In this document: positions 11,735 through 23,163 of the stretch, in pieces | Layout of the letters: each line of letters starts with the position of its first letter | Position numbering within the stretch: the stretch's first letter is position 1 | Source of the DNA: Lophium mytilinum | Taxonomy: Eukaryota; Ascomycota; Dothideomycetes; Mytilinidiales; Mytilinidiaceae | Length of the DNA: 64,000 nucleotides | Assembly (NCBI GenBank): GCA_010093605.1 | Contig: MU004195.1 | Coordinates: 1,259,736-1,323,735, forward strand | Reading direction: 5' to 3' | The notes under the pieces: model-generated | Databases searched by the model: none | What the model was told of the DNA's origin: nothing | Seen by the model: only the letters and a program-made list of their open reading frames with translations | Made by a program: the position numbers and the translations under genes

Positions 11735-12631
11735 GGCGAATGTGAATATCAAGAGAGATGCAAATTCAGGTGCTGAACTTCGCTCGACTCAACCCAGGAC
11801 CTTGCGCGAGCTCGCCCGCATTCAGGTCGCAACTCTATCTACTTTCCTTGCACAGCGCCAAATCGAACGCGTGCAAGGCTATTCGGGGCCCGGACACCCC
11901 CACAGCCGGACCAGGTTGTGCAAGCGCAGTGCGGGGCGCATTGGGGTACTAAACACCCCAGACTCTGTCCTGTAAGCTCGCGCACACTTCCAATCAGGGG
12001 GAGGTATTGACGATTCAAGGGCGCCAAGTGGCCACGTCCCAGGCCACGGTGCCACGTTTCTCCCCTGGGGTCTCGGGCTAGGAGAGGCGTTTGATTCACC
12101 GTTGAAGAGCCGAGAATGCGGGGTTTCGGGTTGATGCATGCCTCTTGATCACGCTGGGTGCTGTACGCTGGGTACGCTGGGTACGCCGGGGTATGTATGC
12201 TCCCGGGAGCCACGGACCAATTTCTCGAGAGGGTACACAAATAGTGGTAGGAATACTTCCAATCATCAGCTGGCTGGCTGACATAATGCAGAAGATTTTG
12301 TGCTTCACTGATGTTGACCCACCCAAGGTGTGACGTTATATTTGATTGGTTCGGCTGCGCTCACGTGACTTTAGGGCCGTACAAGTTTTGATTGGACCGG
12401 TAGGTCTAGTTGCGCCTTTATATGCTTCCTGTGTCTCCTTCGTCCTGACTGGCTCAGTTCACAGTCAGTCGAGATGCGGATAGCGGATGGCGCATATCCG
12501 TGTTCTGCAACCTCCATCACAAGAGCTCAGCCTTAGCACCTAGGCACAGACCACATCCCGACATGATGGATCCGACTCAACGTCCTCTGACACCCACAGC
12601 GGACTAATTTCACCCCTCCACCGGCGCAATT
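11735..12631. other. upstream region of the regulator; no gene seen
   Basis: This stretch lies upstream of the regulator's start and downstream of the flavin monooxygenase's stop. It holds a 9-bp tandem repeat (TACGCTGGG three times with one change, about 12164-12190), a CACGTGAC E-box near 12362, two CCAAT-type ATTGG boxes near 12342 and 12390, and a TTTATATG element near 12417. The last three are arranged like a rightward promoter, but no gene of useful length follows before 12632. Confidence 0.4.
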
Positions 12632-14663
12632 CTACTTCTGCATATCGCCGATTTTCTCAAATTCGAACTCGCTGTCCTGCGTCTGCATCCCCACTGTAGA
12701 CGTGAAGGCTTCCGGCTGGCGGTCCCCATTCGACAGCTTCGCGACGCCTTGTCCTGCCCCTGTGATGACGCCCACGATCGTCTTTGCGGCGTCCAGGTCT
12801 GCAACAGCGTCGCCTCTCCATGACACATGCCCGTCTGGACGTATGAGCACCAGCCGAGCGCCCCATACACCGTATGCGTGATCTTCCCCGTCCAGCTTGA
12901 CATGCTTGATGGGAGTTGACGCCGCCTCGGCCGCTTGCAATACATGGCCTGATCCCCGCTCGCTGCCGTCGGCAAACTCCACCAAAGTAAAGTACTTGCC
13001 ATAGAGGTCGAAGATAGGGCGCCCGTCCTTCAGGAAGACATGGGGAGCACGCATGCCAGGCCAGGTACTGGGGTGGTACGCCGTGGGGTCGAATTCTGGC
13101 GCCGGCGTCGACTCGTCGGGAATGCAAATGCTCGATTGGTATCGATATCCCATTTCGACTCCAAAGTCCTTGTTCTCGTTATCGTGCGTCTGGTAGTGTT
13201 CATCTAACGCCTTCCTTTTCTGCCGTCCTTGATCGGTGATGGAGTCGATGATATGCGGGTCGGCGCCGAGAATTTCGCCCACCTTGATATGCACACCGAG
13301 GTGCACGCCTGACCGCTCAACACTCATCAGCGCGACTGGTCGTCGGTCCTCTTCGTATGCCTGCAATAGTCCCGACTTCCCGGTACCGTTCATCACCATG
13401 CCTAGCTTCCATCCGAGATCGACCGCGTCCGCTATCCCCATGTTCATGCCATAACCGCCAGTTGGTATGTTTTGATGTGCCGCATCTCCCGCCAGAAAAA
13501 CTCGCCCGAGTGGACTAACGTACTTTCGCGCGACCGCAATATGTGGGCGGTATGTCGACCGTACCAGGATCTCGTCGATTTTGATCTTATACAGCCCACC
13601 GAGACCACCGAAGACCTTGTATACGGCTTCTTCTGATCCGACGCCGTCAGAGCTAACATCCAGAGGGAAGTTCAAATGGCATGTCCATGTATCAACCTCG
13701 TCTTGGGCTATGCAGGCTCCGCCAAATCCACCGGCCTCGGCTTGGAGGACGAATAAATGCCAGAATTGGCCTTGTTTACGAATACGCGCGAGATCCTTAG
13801 ACTTGAAATGCACCAAAAGCACGTAGCCAGGGCTGTGGGTCCCTGTCAGCTTTACCTTTCTTTTCGGTGTCAGGTGTGGATGCACGACTTACATTGGTCC
13901 GCCATCTAGTGGCATTTTCAAGCTACGCCGAACCTTGCTTGATGCTCCATCGCAAGCACCGACGTACCTCGACTTGAAGATATGCCGCTTTCCAGTGGAA
14001 ATATCTGTGACCGTAGTCTTGACGCCTTCTTCTAGTTCCTCGGCCCCTTCAACCTTCCATCCGAAACGCACATCCACGGCGGGATCGTTGTCGCAACGCT
14101 CCTTCATTATTTTTTCGAATAGTGCCTGCGACAGTCTTTGATATGGTTCGAGTGGCTGAGTGCCATCGTTCTTTTCTTGGATGGTTTTTCGCCATTGGTC
14201 CACTCCAGGGAGTTTCCAGCTTGTAAGAGCCTCGGTTTTATCCAAACCACTGGATATTAGGACGGTGTAAGGTATTTCGGAGGAGACGCCTTTTATCGTG
14301 AGAAATCAGTACACAGACGCCAAATAGGCTTTGCAGCAAGAAGTCGTTTGACCATAATGGATAGTTTTGGGGTGTGGAAGCGCTGCTCACCTTCGGTCCT
14401 AATGAGCTCAGCTAGGCCGAGCTTTCGAAACCATTCCATAGACCGGCAATTGGTCAAGTCCATCTTGGGCCATCTTTTCATGGCTGTCAGCCACCCCTGC
14501 AGCCACCACATCGAGGCAAGGACCGGACTTACTTTGTTGTCGTATCATTTCTCTCCAGTAAAAGTGACTTAACACCATAGAACGATAAGACTGTCGCCAG
14601 GATAAGTCCAACAGGTCCTCCACCTGCAATAAGGACAGTGTCTTCGGGCAGTGTATGTTCCAT
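12632..14663 (-). CDS. FAD-dependent aromatic hydroxylase, phenol hydroxylase/PheA-TfdB type
   Basis: Flavoprotein monooxygenase expected to hydroxylate a phenolic ring with NAD(P)H and oxygen. Four exons: 14663-14533, 14473-14391, 14289-13893 and 13832-12632, giving 603 residues. The FAD site near residues 9-20 reads IAGGGPVGLILA, followed by a conserved WPKMDLTNCRSMEWFRKLG. The DG motif is VGACDGASSKVR, and the GD motif is GRVFLAGDAAHQNIPTGGYG, followed by MNMGIADAVDLGWKL. The roughly 170-residue C-terminal part (GKYFTLVEF... VLIRPDGHVSWR) is the thioredoxin-like domain of phenol hydroxylases. The acceptor after CCCACAG at 13833 was chosen because it restores GGPIPGYVLLVHFKS. It diverges from the SnoaL-like gene at 15073. 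Substrate unknown. Confidence 0.9.
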
Positions 14664-15072
14664 TACGAATGCTAGTTTTGCTGTCTTGCTCGAGAAGCAC
14701 GACGGAACTGAGCTTCGACGTTATAAAGACATTTCGATTTTTATGTAGCCAAAATGCTCCGAGACCCATGTGATGACTAGAGGTGCTCGGAGCATCGCTT
14801 TCCGGCTCCCGCATGGGGGCGTTTTGTTCTCTTTGGCCCTCATGATGCCCAGGTGTGCCCCACCCCCACGGTCGTCGTGGCTAGTCAGACTACGAGTGGA
14901 AGGTCCCGTTAATACTACCATCTCAGGGCTACCTAACTGGGATGGCCGTCGTACGGATTCTGGGTTCAAATGCGTTGTCACATCCATCCTTTTCTTCTCT
15001 TTCATTGCTCACGATCTCTCTCGATCCTCAAGACAAGCCAGCTTCATTTGATCAAAGTGGTACCCTGTTACT
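14664..15072. promoter_or_regulatory. divergent promoter with a 10-bp inverted repeat
   Basis: This is the shared upstream region of the phenol-hydroxylase-type gene (leftward) and the SnoaL-like gene (rightward). ATGCTCCGAG at 14754-14763 and CTCGGAGCAT at 14786-14795 are perfect inverted arms separated by 22 bp. Each arm contains a CTCCG half-site like those elsewhere in the block. Confidence 0.6.
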
Positions 15073-15732
15073 ATGGCCTCTATATCCTGGCCTACTCCGG
15101 ACTTCCCTAAGAAGGTCGAGGAACTCATAACCGAGTTCTACTCCCTAGCCGACAGCAAGGAGGACACCACTCCGGAGAGGTTCGCCGCTTTGTTCGCCGA
15201 GGATGGGAAAATGTATGGATTGGCGGGAGCATCTACGGGGCGAGCTGGTATGTTTACCGTCTCAGATCCACGCCACGATTTGTTTACCTTGTGGTGATCA
15301 TCCGCGTTGCGCTGATGGCCAGATCATGCTTCCGAACCTTGGCGCCCTCGGTTCAATTCCTCCGAGATCATCAAAACTTCCCGTCCCATAATACTGACAA
15401 TCTACGGTATAGATATTGCAGCCGCCCGACCGAAGTCTTGGAATATGATCGCTTCACGGAAGCATCAGCCGGTGAAAGTTTACAGCTTTAAGTCTGATTA
15501 CAGCGACGTCCTCGTCATGGGACAAATCTCTGCAACACTGACGAACGGCAACTCTGTCTCCGTCGAGTATATTGCGCAATTCGTACTCAAAGGCGATACC
15601 AGCGCAACTCCAGTTATTGCATCATATAAATCTTGGGCTGTCAGAATCCACAATCTTCCCCTCTGCAAGCGAGTCCCGCTGACCCGGATACAGGACTCTG
15701 CTCCATGGTTCAAGGCCATGGGAGTACAATGA
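15073..15732 (+). CDS. SnoaL/NTF2-like small protein
   Basis: A small alpha+beta barrel protein of the SnoaL/NTF2 superfamily, whose members are polyketide cyclases, isomerases or hydratases. Predicted exons are 15073-15247, 15323-15382, 15422-15639 and 15694-15732, giving 163 residues. The reading is ITEFYSLADSKEDTTPERFA, then LFAEDGKMYGLAGASTGRA, KHQPVKVYSFKSDYSDVLVM, VSVEYIAQFVLKG, and finally KSWADSAPWF. The 39-nt intron at 15383-15421 is short and frame-neutral, so it may be retained. The last intron (54 nt) is also frame-neutral but gives the expected C-terminus. Transcribed divergently from the flavin hydroxylase at 12632, with which it may be co-regulated. Substrate unknown. Confidence 0.7.
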
Positions 15733-15970
15733 TTCAAAGGCGTTTCTTTCCGTCATACAGTAGCTAGCCGCATTATTCCCACTCGCAATTGAAGCGAATC
15801 GATGATTTTTCTTGGATCTTTACACACGAATGGTATAATAGTCTCTGAATAGGGATGCCACATCGACTCGACCGCCAGGTACCGATGAAAACCTTGCAAA
15901 CTCCCCCAAAAAGTTTATTTTGCAGTACATCCATGTTTCTGTTGACAAAGCAGTGCAAGAAGTCTAGCTT

Positions 15971-18207
15971 CTATAACTTAGCGACCTCATCTACATCAAC
16001 TTCCTTTGCCGCGGCCTCGACATCAAAATACTTCTGATACAACCCCACGGCATCAGGGTTCGCGACCACGTTACTCTTGCTGTCTCGCCCACTAATCACG
16101 TTCTTCACCAATATCTCCAGCTTCTTACCCACGTGCGAATACGGGATGTCGTCAACGTAGAAGACATACTTGGGCACATGTCGTCTACTCAGCTGCTTGC
16201 CAATCTCCGCCTTGAGTTGATCCTTGAGGGTTTGTGTCCGCTTTTGGCCTTGTGCCATCTTCAGGAACAGAATGACGGATTCATCGCGGTCTTGCGGCCG
16301 GCGCTGTCCCACACAGACGCTGTCGGCGATGCTGTGGAAGAGGCGGACAACGGCGTAGATTTCGGCGCTACCGAAGCGGACGCCCGAGGGATTCAAGACG
16401 CCGTCGCTAATTAATTTCCGCGTTAGCTATTGCAAATGTGGGTTCTCCCTCCTCTCCTCCGAAGCCACTTACGATCGCCCGAGCATCTGTATGCCGCCCG
16501 TCGTTGTCGAAATCCTAATCAAATCACCTTGGACCCAGACTTTGGGCCCAAACAAGTCGTAGTAAGCTTCTCGATACTTGGCGTCACCTCCGAGGCCCCA
16601 GAATGTGACCGGTTGACTGGGGAATGGTTGCCTCACTATCAGCTCTCCGGGCTCGTTGCTGGCATGTATGCTGACGCCTTCTGGATGGCTGGGGTCGAAC
16701 ACATCCACTGCCATTCCTAGCACTTTTGCCTGGATTTCGTCGGCATACAGAGGGAGGAGAGGTGAGCCACCGACAACTGTAAGTCATTAGAGAGAAACTT
16801 TCAAGAGCTCAGCTGACCGTAAAGCACTTACAGGCGCACGAACAGTCTGTACCACCGCTTCCAGATATTAGCTGAACTTTAGAAGGAAAGCCCTTTGCAT
16901 AGAACCATTCCACAACGTCTGGTGGAAGGACCGATCCCGTTGATGTTACTTTCCGCAGAGCTGAAAGGTCGTGCTCATCCCGGGGACGCTTGTTGCTGTC
17001 CATGAGGTCGGTAAGGTACTTTGCAGATGTCCCAAAGACGTTGACTTTCAGCTTTGCGAGCAACTCTGGCAAGAACCCTACATCGGGGTAAAGAGGCGAT
17101 CCAGAATACACTACCACGGCTGCTCCGGTTCCTAGGGCGGAGAGAACGAATGCCCACATTATCCATGCAGTTGTAGTATACTGGAACATCAGATCTCCTG
17201 GGCGTAAACCGATCTGGACTATGTAGTCCTTCTTCACCTGCAAAAGAACACCGCCAGCAGTGTGGAGTATGCATTTTGGTGCGCCAGTAGTTCCGGAAGA
17301 GTAGAAGATGAATGCGGGCTGACTGAAAGGTAGCTGTTCGAAGACCAGTTGCCGGCCAACCCCTTTGGCATAGAACTCTGGGAATGTGATCCCCTTCTCA
17401 ATCGACGCAGCCTGCTTCGGATCCGAGGACGTAAGCACGATATGCACCAGCTCCTCTCCTTGGGCAACCGTCTTCGCCCAGGTCTGCACAGTGCCCATCA
17501 GATCCCGAAGCTTGCCGTTATATATCACAGACGTGTCCGAGAAAACGAGCTTGGGCTTCGTCTGTACCAGGCGATCCAAAATACCCTGAACTCCAAAATC
17601 CGGGGATACCGAAGACCAGATCGCGCCAATTGATAGCGCCGCCAGACATAGGATGATGGGCTGCGCGTTATTCCCGATGACTGCGGCAACTCGATCTCCA
17701 GTCTTCACGCCCAGACTCCGCATTGCGTCGGCGCTTTTTTCGACGAAGTCGTACAGCTCGCGCCAGGTTATCACAGTAGCATCTAGCGATGCTTCGACGA
17801 CTTCGAGGATTGCTCTTCCATTGGGGTCGCGGTTTAGCAGCACACTTCCTGCGAAGTTCATCTTTGCGCCCGGGAAGAATTTAGGCGACGGGTAGAGGTT
17901 TCCGCCATGCTGACTCCCTAAAGTGGTAAGCAAAGCTTAGAGTCATATCCGGGAACTATTTTGAGGGGCAACGGACAGGTTCGAAAGCTGCTCTTGGGGG
18001 AGCTGTTGCACGCATGTCTAGAAAGTCGAACAGCGCCAGCCAGAAATCGCCCGCAGTATTGGGACTTATCGACCACGCGTGGAGCTCCGAGTAAGATTTC
18101 ATGGATAGATGGTAGCGCTCATTTGAGTAGTCCCTGAATCTTGCCATCGCAGAGTCGTTCAGGTCTTCGTGCGAAGGTCGCCATATCGGAGCTCTTTGCT
18201 GCGCCAT
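15971..18207 (-). CDS. acetoacetyl-CoA synthetase, probably peroxisomal
   Basis: Adenylate-forming enzyme activating acetoacetate (or a related beta-keto acid) to its CoA thioester. Exons 18207-17977, 17909-16832, 16776-16473 and 16406-15971 give 682 residues. Visible are the N-terminal ACAS motif FFPGAKMNFAGSVL, the P-loop FYSSGTTGAPKCILH, SGSGGTDCSCAFVGG, WVQGDLIRI, GVRFGSAEIYAVV, and the catalytic-lysine segment HVGKKLEILVKN. The first intron is uncertain: the donor at 17976 (GTCCGT) with the acceptor after GAGTCAG keeps frame, but another join is possible. The protein ends AKL, a recognised PTS1 variant, which points to peroxisomes. Its promoter is shared with the flavin monooxygenase at 18696, arguing for a metabolic role in the block rather than general ketone metabolism. 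Confidence 0.9.
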
Positions 18208-18695
18208 TTTGATTGTAGAGTGAGTAATTAGAGGACGCGAGAAATCGAATGGCTCGAAATAAAACAGAAATCGCAGACAGATTTAGAAACAGTTCAGTGA
18301 TTGAGGTGTGGAGACTGAAAACCATCTGGCACCTTCAAGAGCTATCCTCGCCAAATAGCTTCTTAAGCTCGAAGCTCCCTGGCCCACTTCTATCGACCAA
18401 AGCTCACAGCCGCTACAGAGAGGTCCTCGGATCCTAAGCTCCTAGACCAATAAGATGTTCCAGATTTCGCTGCAGGGACAAGTTCGACCCGAGCTCCGAG
18501 CTTAGTTTGGCTAGCTGGGGAAGAAGAGCAGGCCGAGCTCCGGATCAGCTCGCCTCCCCGCGAACACTCGGCGGGCTACCTACACCTCCGACCAGCATTA
18601 CCACAGCACTTCAGGTACAATTATCAAGATGACTTACTTAATTCATTGCAAGCGAATTCGGCGATCTTCGTGCTTTGAGGTCACACATTTTCAAA
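18208..18695. promoter_or_regulatory. divergent promoter with two CCG-N4-CCG elements
   Basis: The region lies between acetoacetyl-CoA synthetase (leftward) and a flavin monooxygenase (rightward). It carries CCGAGCTCCGA at 18489-18499 and CCGAGCTCCGG at 18533-18543, two exact copies of the 11-bp element found in other promoters of the block. A further CTCCGACC occurs near 18585. Confidence 0.65.
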
Positions 18696-20154
18696 ATGGC
18701 TAAGAAAGATCTCAACGTCATCATTGTCGGCGGAGGATTTGGAGGACTTGGTAGTGCGATTGAGCTCACGAGACATGGTTTCAAAGCTCATGTTTATGAA
18801 GCCTCTCCGGATCTTACTAGGCAGGGTAGGTCGACATCGAAAGCAATGTGATTCGGGTCACTGATTCCGGCTCTAGGCGATGTCATCATGCTGGGCTCGA
18901 ACTGCACCCGTATTATAAAGAAATGGGGCAACGTCTTAGACGAAATCCTCAAGATAAAGTCGCAACCAGATACGCTAGCCATCCAAGACAAGAATGGCAA
19001 GGTCATGCTCGAGCAACCGCTGCCGAAAGAGTTTGACGGATTCCCTAATATCTACACGAACCGGACTAAGGTGCAGAATTTTTGCTACGAGTACGCGAAG
19101 TCCATCGGCGTCAAGTTTACTTTCAACGCTCGAGTAAATGAGTACTTCGAGGAGGGCGACAAAGCTGGCATCGTCCTCAATGGGGAGAAGCTCACCGCAG
19201 ATTTCGTCATTTCAGCGGATGGCGTGCATAGCAAAGGTCGTGCCTACGTCACCGGCGTAGCGGACAAAGCCCAAAAGAGTGGATTTGCGGTGTACAGATG
19301 CTGGTTCCCGATAAGCAAAATTGCTGATCATCCTCTGACGAAGTACATTGCGGAGTCCAAGAAGGACATGTTCGCCATCTGGATCGCGGAGGATACGCAC
19401 GCCATCCTTACCACCAACGTCAACCTCCAGACTTGCACCGTATTTGCGACCCATAAGGACTACTCCGATATTGCGGAGTCGTGGCATTTGAAAGGGGATG
19501 TCAAGGAAATGGAGCGCGCGGTTGAAGGTTGGGATCCAAAGCTCATTCAGCTCGTCAAGTCGATCCCAGAGGATGGCTTGATTGATCATAAGCTACTGTG
19601 GCGCGATCCTGTGAAGAAGTGGGTGTCGAATAAGGGCCGCGTTTGCGTAGTGGGCGACGCAGCTCACCCTCATCTGCCGACCTCCGGTACTGGCGGTGCA
19701 TCGGCTATTGAAGACGGAGCAACGATTGCGGCATTGTTGGAGAGGACTGGAGACGTCCCGCTTGCACTGAGGTCGTATATGGCGCTGCGGCAAGTTTGAC
19801 TCCCCTGGATCGTCGCAAATAGCTAACTGATCGTGAAGATACGAGCGAACTGCATTGACTCAACGCATGGGCTGGGAAACGCGCCACAGATGGCATCAAA
19901 CCGACTGGGATGAGGTGGCCAAGAACCCAGCTTTCTTGAAGCTCCCGCAGCCAGTGTGGTTGAACGGACATGATGCGGAACAGTATGCGTATGATAACTT
20001 CGACGCTGTCAGTGCGAATGTTCTAAAACAAGCACCTTTCACATCTACCAATGTGCCGGATGGTCATGTTCATGAGGACTGGACGATTGCAACAATGATG
20101 TCGGCGGAGGGCGAGAAGGCTGAGGCTGGGTTTTATGTCGTCAATAATGACTAG
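18696..20154 (+). CDS. FAD-dependent monooxygenase, salicylate hydroxylase-like
   Basis: Second flavin hydroxylase of the block, of the smaller salicylate-hydroxylase-like class. Exons 18696-18825, 18877-19774 and 19839-20154 give 447 residues. The FAD site near residues 8-21 is IIVGGGFGGLGSAI, with an acidic ribose-binding residue in HVYEAS. The DG motif is VISADGVHSKGR, and the GD motif is GRVCVVGDAAHPHLPTSGTG. The donor at 19775 was chosen because it yields ALRSYERTALTQRMGWETRH. It diverges from acetoacetyl-CoA synthetase, with two shared promoter elements between them. Related enzymes hydroxylate or decarboxylate-hydroxylate aromatic acids. The exact substrate cannot be read from sequence. 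Confidence 0.9.
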
Positions 20155-20545
20155 GTATGGAGAACATCCTCGAGTCATAAGCCATCTAAGCCTTTGGAAT
20201 CGATAAGAATCAGACAACGACGAATTCTTGGATGCATGAATGAACAAAATAAGGTGACTATAGACAAGGATGCCGAAAACTTGGACTGACACAAGCTCTT
20301 CAAGGATACAATATTGAGCCTTTGATTCTCAAGATCAACCACGCCAATTCATGTTGTAAGGAAGTTAATGGGACATTTGCTAATAGGTATGCTGTTCCGC
20401 ACCACCTCAACGCTGGTGAACTACAACTTCCGATATGAATCTTGCTATGATCGATACACGACTTCATGGCGTTTTCGTGTGGCAACTTGACATGCTCTCA
20501 TTGTGGTATGTTGCAATACTCTGATGGTACGGATCCGATCCATTA
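20155..20545. other. convergent 3' intergenic region, nothing recognised
   Basis: The stretch lies between two gene 3' ends. No coding frame with conserved content and no repeat seen. Confidence 0.5.
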
Positions 20546-21679
20546 TCACTTGACCGTCTTTCCCGTTCCTCTCTCTTTCTTTAGTATATCAGTAATAGGC
20601 TGGTAGGCCTGATCCAACGCTTCCTGTGGCACGCCAGTTCCCTCTACGGGTGTGTCTGGGTCGAATCCAGGCGGCGAAACGAACCATGTTCCGATCGTCC
20701 TCTCTCCAACTTTGCAGGTTTCGAAGACAGTTCCTCCGGGGTACTTGCCCTCCTTGATTATCTTCATGTATCCCTTCGCGACATCAATCGCATCGATGGC
20801 GATGTCATCGGTGTATCCGTACCGTGCTTGTTTCTCTGGGTGATTCAACCAGAGCGGGGTTCTTACAATGCTGAAGTAGTAGAAAGATTAGAGAGCTATG
20901 TTAGATGTTAAAGAGAGATAGTTTGACTGACCCAGGTGCAATAGTGACGACTTTCACGCCCTCCAACCGATCCGTTTGGCCCATTGATCGAGTGAAGCCG
21001 ATCAGGGCATGCTTTGTGGTGCAATACATGGGAGCAACATCCTGTCCCATATAGCCTGCCATTGAAGCCATGATGGCTACCACACCTTTCTTGTTCTTGC
21101 TGAGGAGAGCAGTGACGGCGATACGAGTGAGCTTCAGGGGGTGGTTGACATTGATGTCAACGTAGGCGTAGCGTTCATTCTCGTTGTCTTCCCAGTAATC
21201 TGACCACGGCTTTTCAAACGAACGACGTTAGTGGAGCTTCTTCTATATTACTCCGTTCATCTGGAATACTAGGTATGGGAAATTGGGATATCCCTCACCG
21301 GTTCGAAGACACCGGCTCCAGCGACGTAGACATCAGGGACGTCTTCAAACTTCTCCTCCGACACCTTGACCAAATGCTTCAGCTCTGTCCATTTCGCTAC
21401 ATCGGTCTTTTGGAAGAAGACAGTTTTCGGGTTCGCTTTTACGAACTCATCGCCATCTGGCTGCAGATTGAGGTCTGCAATGATGACTTTGGCTCCTTCC
21501 GCAAGTACAAGCTTCGCAAGCTCGAGATGGATGCCTTTGCTATAGTTAGTAAAATCGTTCTTGCTTCAAACTAGAGAAAATCACGGAATAAGCTTGAGAC
21601 TGTTCTTACCCCCACCACCTCCAGTTATAAGCACGATCTTGCCATTGAGGTCAAAGTCGCCGACAGGACCGTGAGGCAT
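20546..21679 (-). CDS. short-chain dehydrogenase/reductase, 15-hydroxyprostaglandin dehydrogenase-like
   Basis: NAD(P)-dependent oxidoreductase interconverting an alcohol and a ketone. Exons 21679-21610, 21534-21299, 21209-20932 and 20870-20546 give 302 residues. The cofactor motif is ITGGGGGIHLELAK (the usual third glycine of TGxxxGxG is histidine here). The catalytic pair appears as MASMAGYMG (Ser) and MYCTTK (YxxxK). The typical VDINVNHPLKLT and IAPGIVRTPLW segments are present. The acceptor after GCAAAG at 21535 was chosen because the alternative AG breaks frame. An exact CCG-N4-CCG element lies about 190 bp upstream. Probably oxidises or reduces an intermediate made by the neighbouring hydroxylases. 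Confidence 0.9.
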
Positions 21680-22053
21680 GATGTTTGAGAGGTTGAAAAA
21701 GGTGAATAGGTTTCAGGATACAGAGATAGCCTACAAGCTCAAAGTTGTAGCATAGATATTAGTGACTATAAATAGTTGGTTCCCGAGCTTCAATTAAAAT
21801 TCAATGGAGCCCTGTATAGTAGGCTTCCCGAGGAACATGTATTGGTCTAGCATCCCGGTCAGGACACTCTCCGGCCTCCGACTATGGGTGGGATCATTCC
21901 GAAAAGATTCTGGTCCCTCCCAAAACGAGACGACCAAGCGACCGAGAGGGTGAGCGAATCAAATCTTCTCTTCCCCCATCCGCAGACGAAGTCCACGCAT
22001 CACCTCTCCGATCTTCTGCTCCCATTTCACATCATAAGTCGCCAAGCGGCTAT
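21680..22053. promoter_or_regulatory. promoter region of the short-chain dehydrogenase
   Basis: This 374-bp stretch lies between the dehydrogenase start and the 3' end of the PI synthase gene. It contains the element described separately at 21871. No gene seen. Confidence 0.5.
21871..21881 (+). promoter_or_regulatory. CCG-N4-CCG element (CCGGCCTCCGA)
   Basis: Exact match to the block consensus CCG-RSCT-CCG-R, about 190 bp upstream of the dehydrogenase start. It shares the core TCCGGCCTCCG with the copy upstream of the P450 at 30298. Confidence 0.55.
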
Positions 22054-23163
22054 CTACTGTCCCTTCCGCGCATGCGCCCTCTTCCTCTCAATATCGCCCT
22101 CGGCTAGCCACCGACTCGCCTTCACAAGCTGGATCATGTTAATAATCTGCTTGCCCGCCATGACGGGAAAGGAAGTAATAGCCAAGATCCAGGGGATAGT
22201 AGAGTCCATTTTGTTAGCGCTATAATGGAAAGGTTAGCACGTACAGACGCGCAAATCTTAGATTACGAAATTTTAGGAGGGGTAGCTTTTAAGTAAAGAT
22301 AGATATTGGACACCACATTAGAGAAAGTCATAGACGTACCGGGCATATTCCATTGCGCCTGCCGACCACGGACTTGCAAATACCATAGAGCGTTCTACTG
22401 GCGCAGGCTTCCCGACGGGCAAGCTTGCAAGGTTATCCGAGGTCTTTAGGGTAGGCGAGAGGTAGGGCGAGGAGAAGGAGAGGAGGTAGAGCGCGATAAA
22501 GAAGAGTTCGTTCAAGGCGCAAAAGATGAAAAGGACTTTCTGGGGGGCAGTATCAGTTCATCTGTGCCGCGGGGACGTAAAGTGAGGTAGGGCGGAAATA
22601 AGGCTTAGGATCCGACGCACCTTATTCGTATAATACATCTTCAAGACCCAACTCCTGCTCTCATCAACATCCTTGTGGCTCCGCCCGCTTTCCCCCATGC
22701 TTAGCGTCGCGTACATGTGCATGTAATGGCTTGCCAGATCCAGACTAATAAGGCCTTGGAATATGATGCTCCACCGGGGGAACGCGCTAGCAAGGAAAAC
22801 AAGCAAACAGGACGTGGTGCAGCGATCTGTTACCATGTCCAGTACGATGCCGAACTTCGTCTCCTGGTCAAAGTACCGCGCCGCCATGCCGTCTAGTGCA
22901 TCAAGTAGGCAGGATGCACTGTAGAGGAGGGAGCAGGTCCGGGGATGGAGCGGCATATAGTAGAGGGAAGCGATAGTAAGGACAACGCGGGAGTAGCCTG
23001 GAAAGAAACTATAAGTTGGTAGGGTTGCAAATAAGAATAGGGGTTTCGTACCGACTAGGTTTGGATAGAAGAGGAAAATGTTCTCTTCTCGCTCTTGGGT
23101 TTGCGATCGAGCGGGCCTCATAGTGATGCCACTGCCGTTTGCCAATGGCCGTGGGCCCGCCAT
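22054..23163 (-). CDS. pis1: CDP-diacylglycerol-inositol 3-phosphatidyltransferase (phosphatidylinositol synthase)
   Basis: Endoplasmic-reticulum membrane enzyme joining CDP-diacylglycerol and inositol to make phosphatidylinositol. Exons 23163-23052, 22997-22621, 22539-22340 and 22219-22054 give 284 residues. The CDP-alcohol phosphotransferase motif D-G-x2-A-R-x8-G-x3-D-x3-D is complete (LDGMAARYFDQETKFGIVLD continuing to MVTDR). FLFYPNLVGYSRVVLTIASL and YMPLHPRTCSLLYS are typical of fungal PI synthases, and several hydrophobic membrane segments follow. The start was taken at the first ATG, which leaves a 35-residue N-terminal extension. It sits inside the metabolic block although its product is general lipid metabolism. 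It may be a resident housekeeping gene. Confidence 0.93.
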
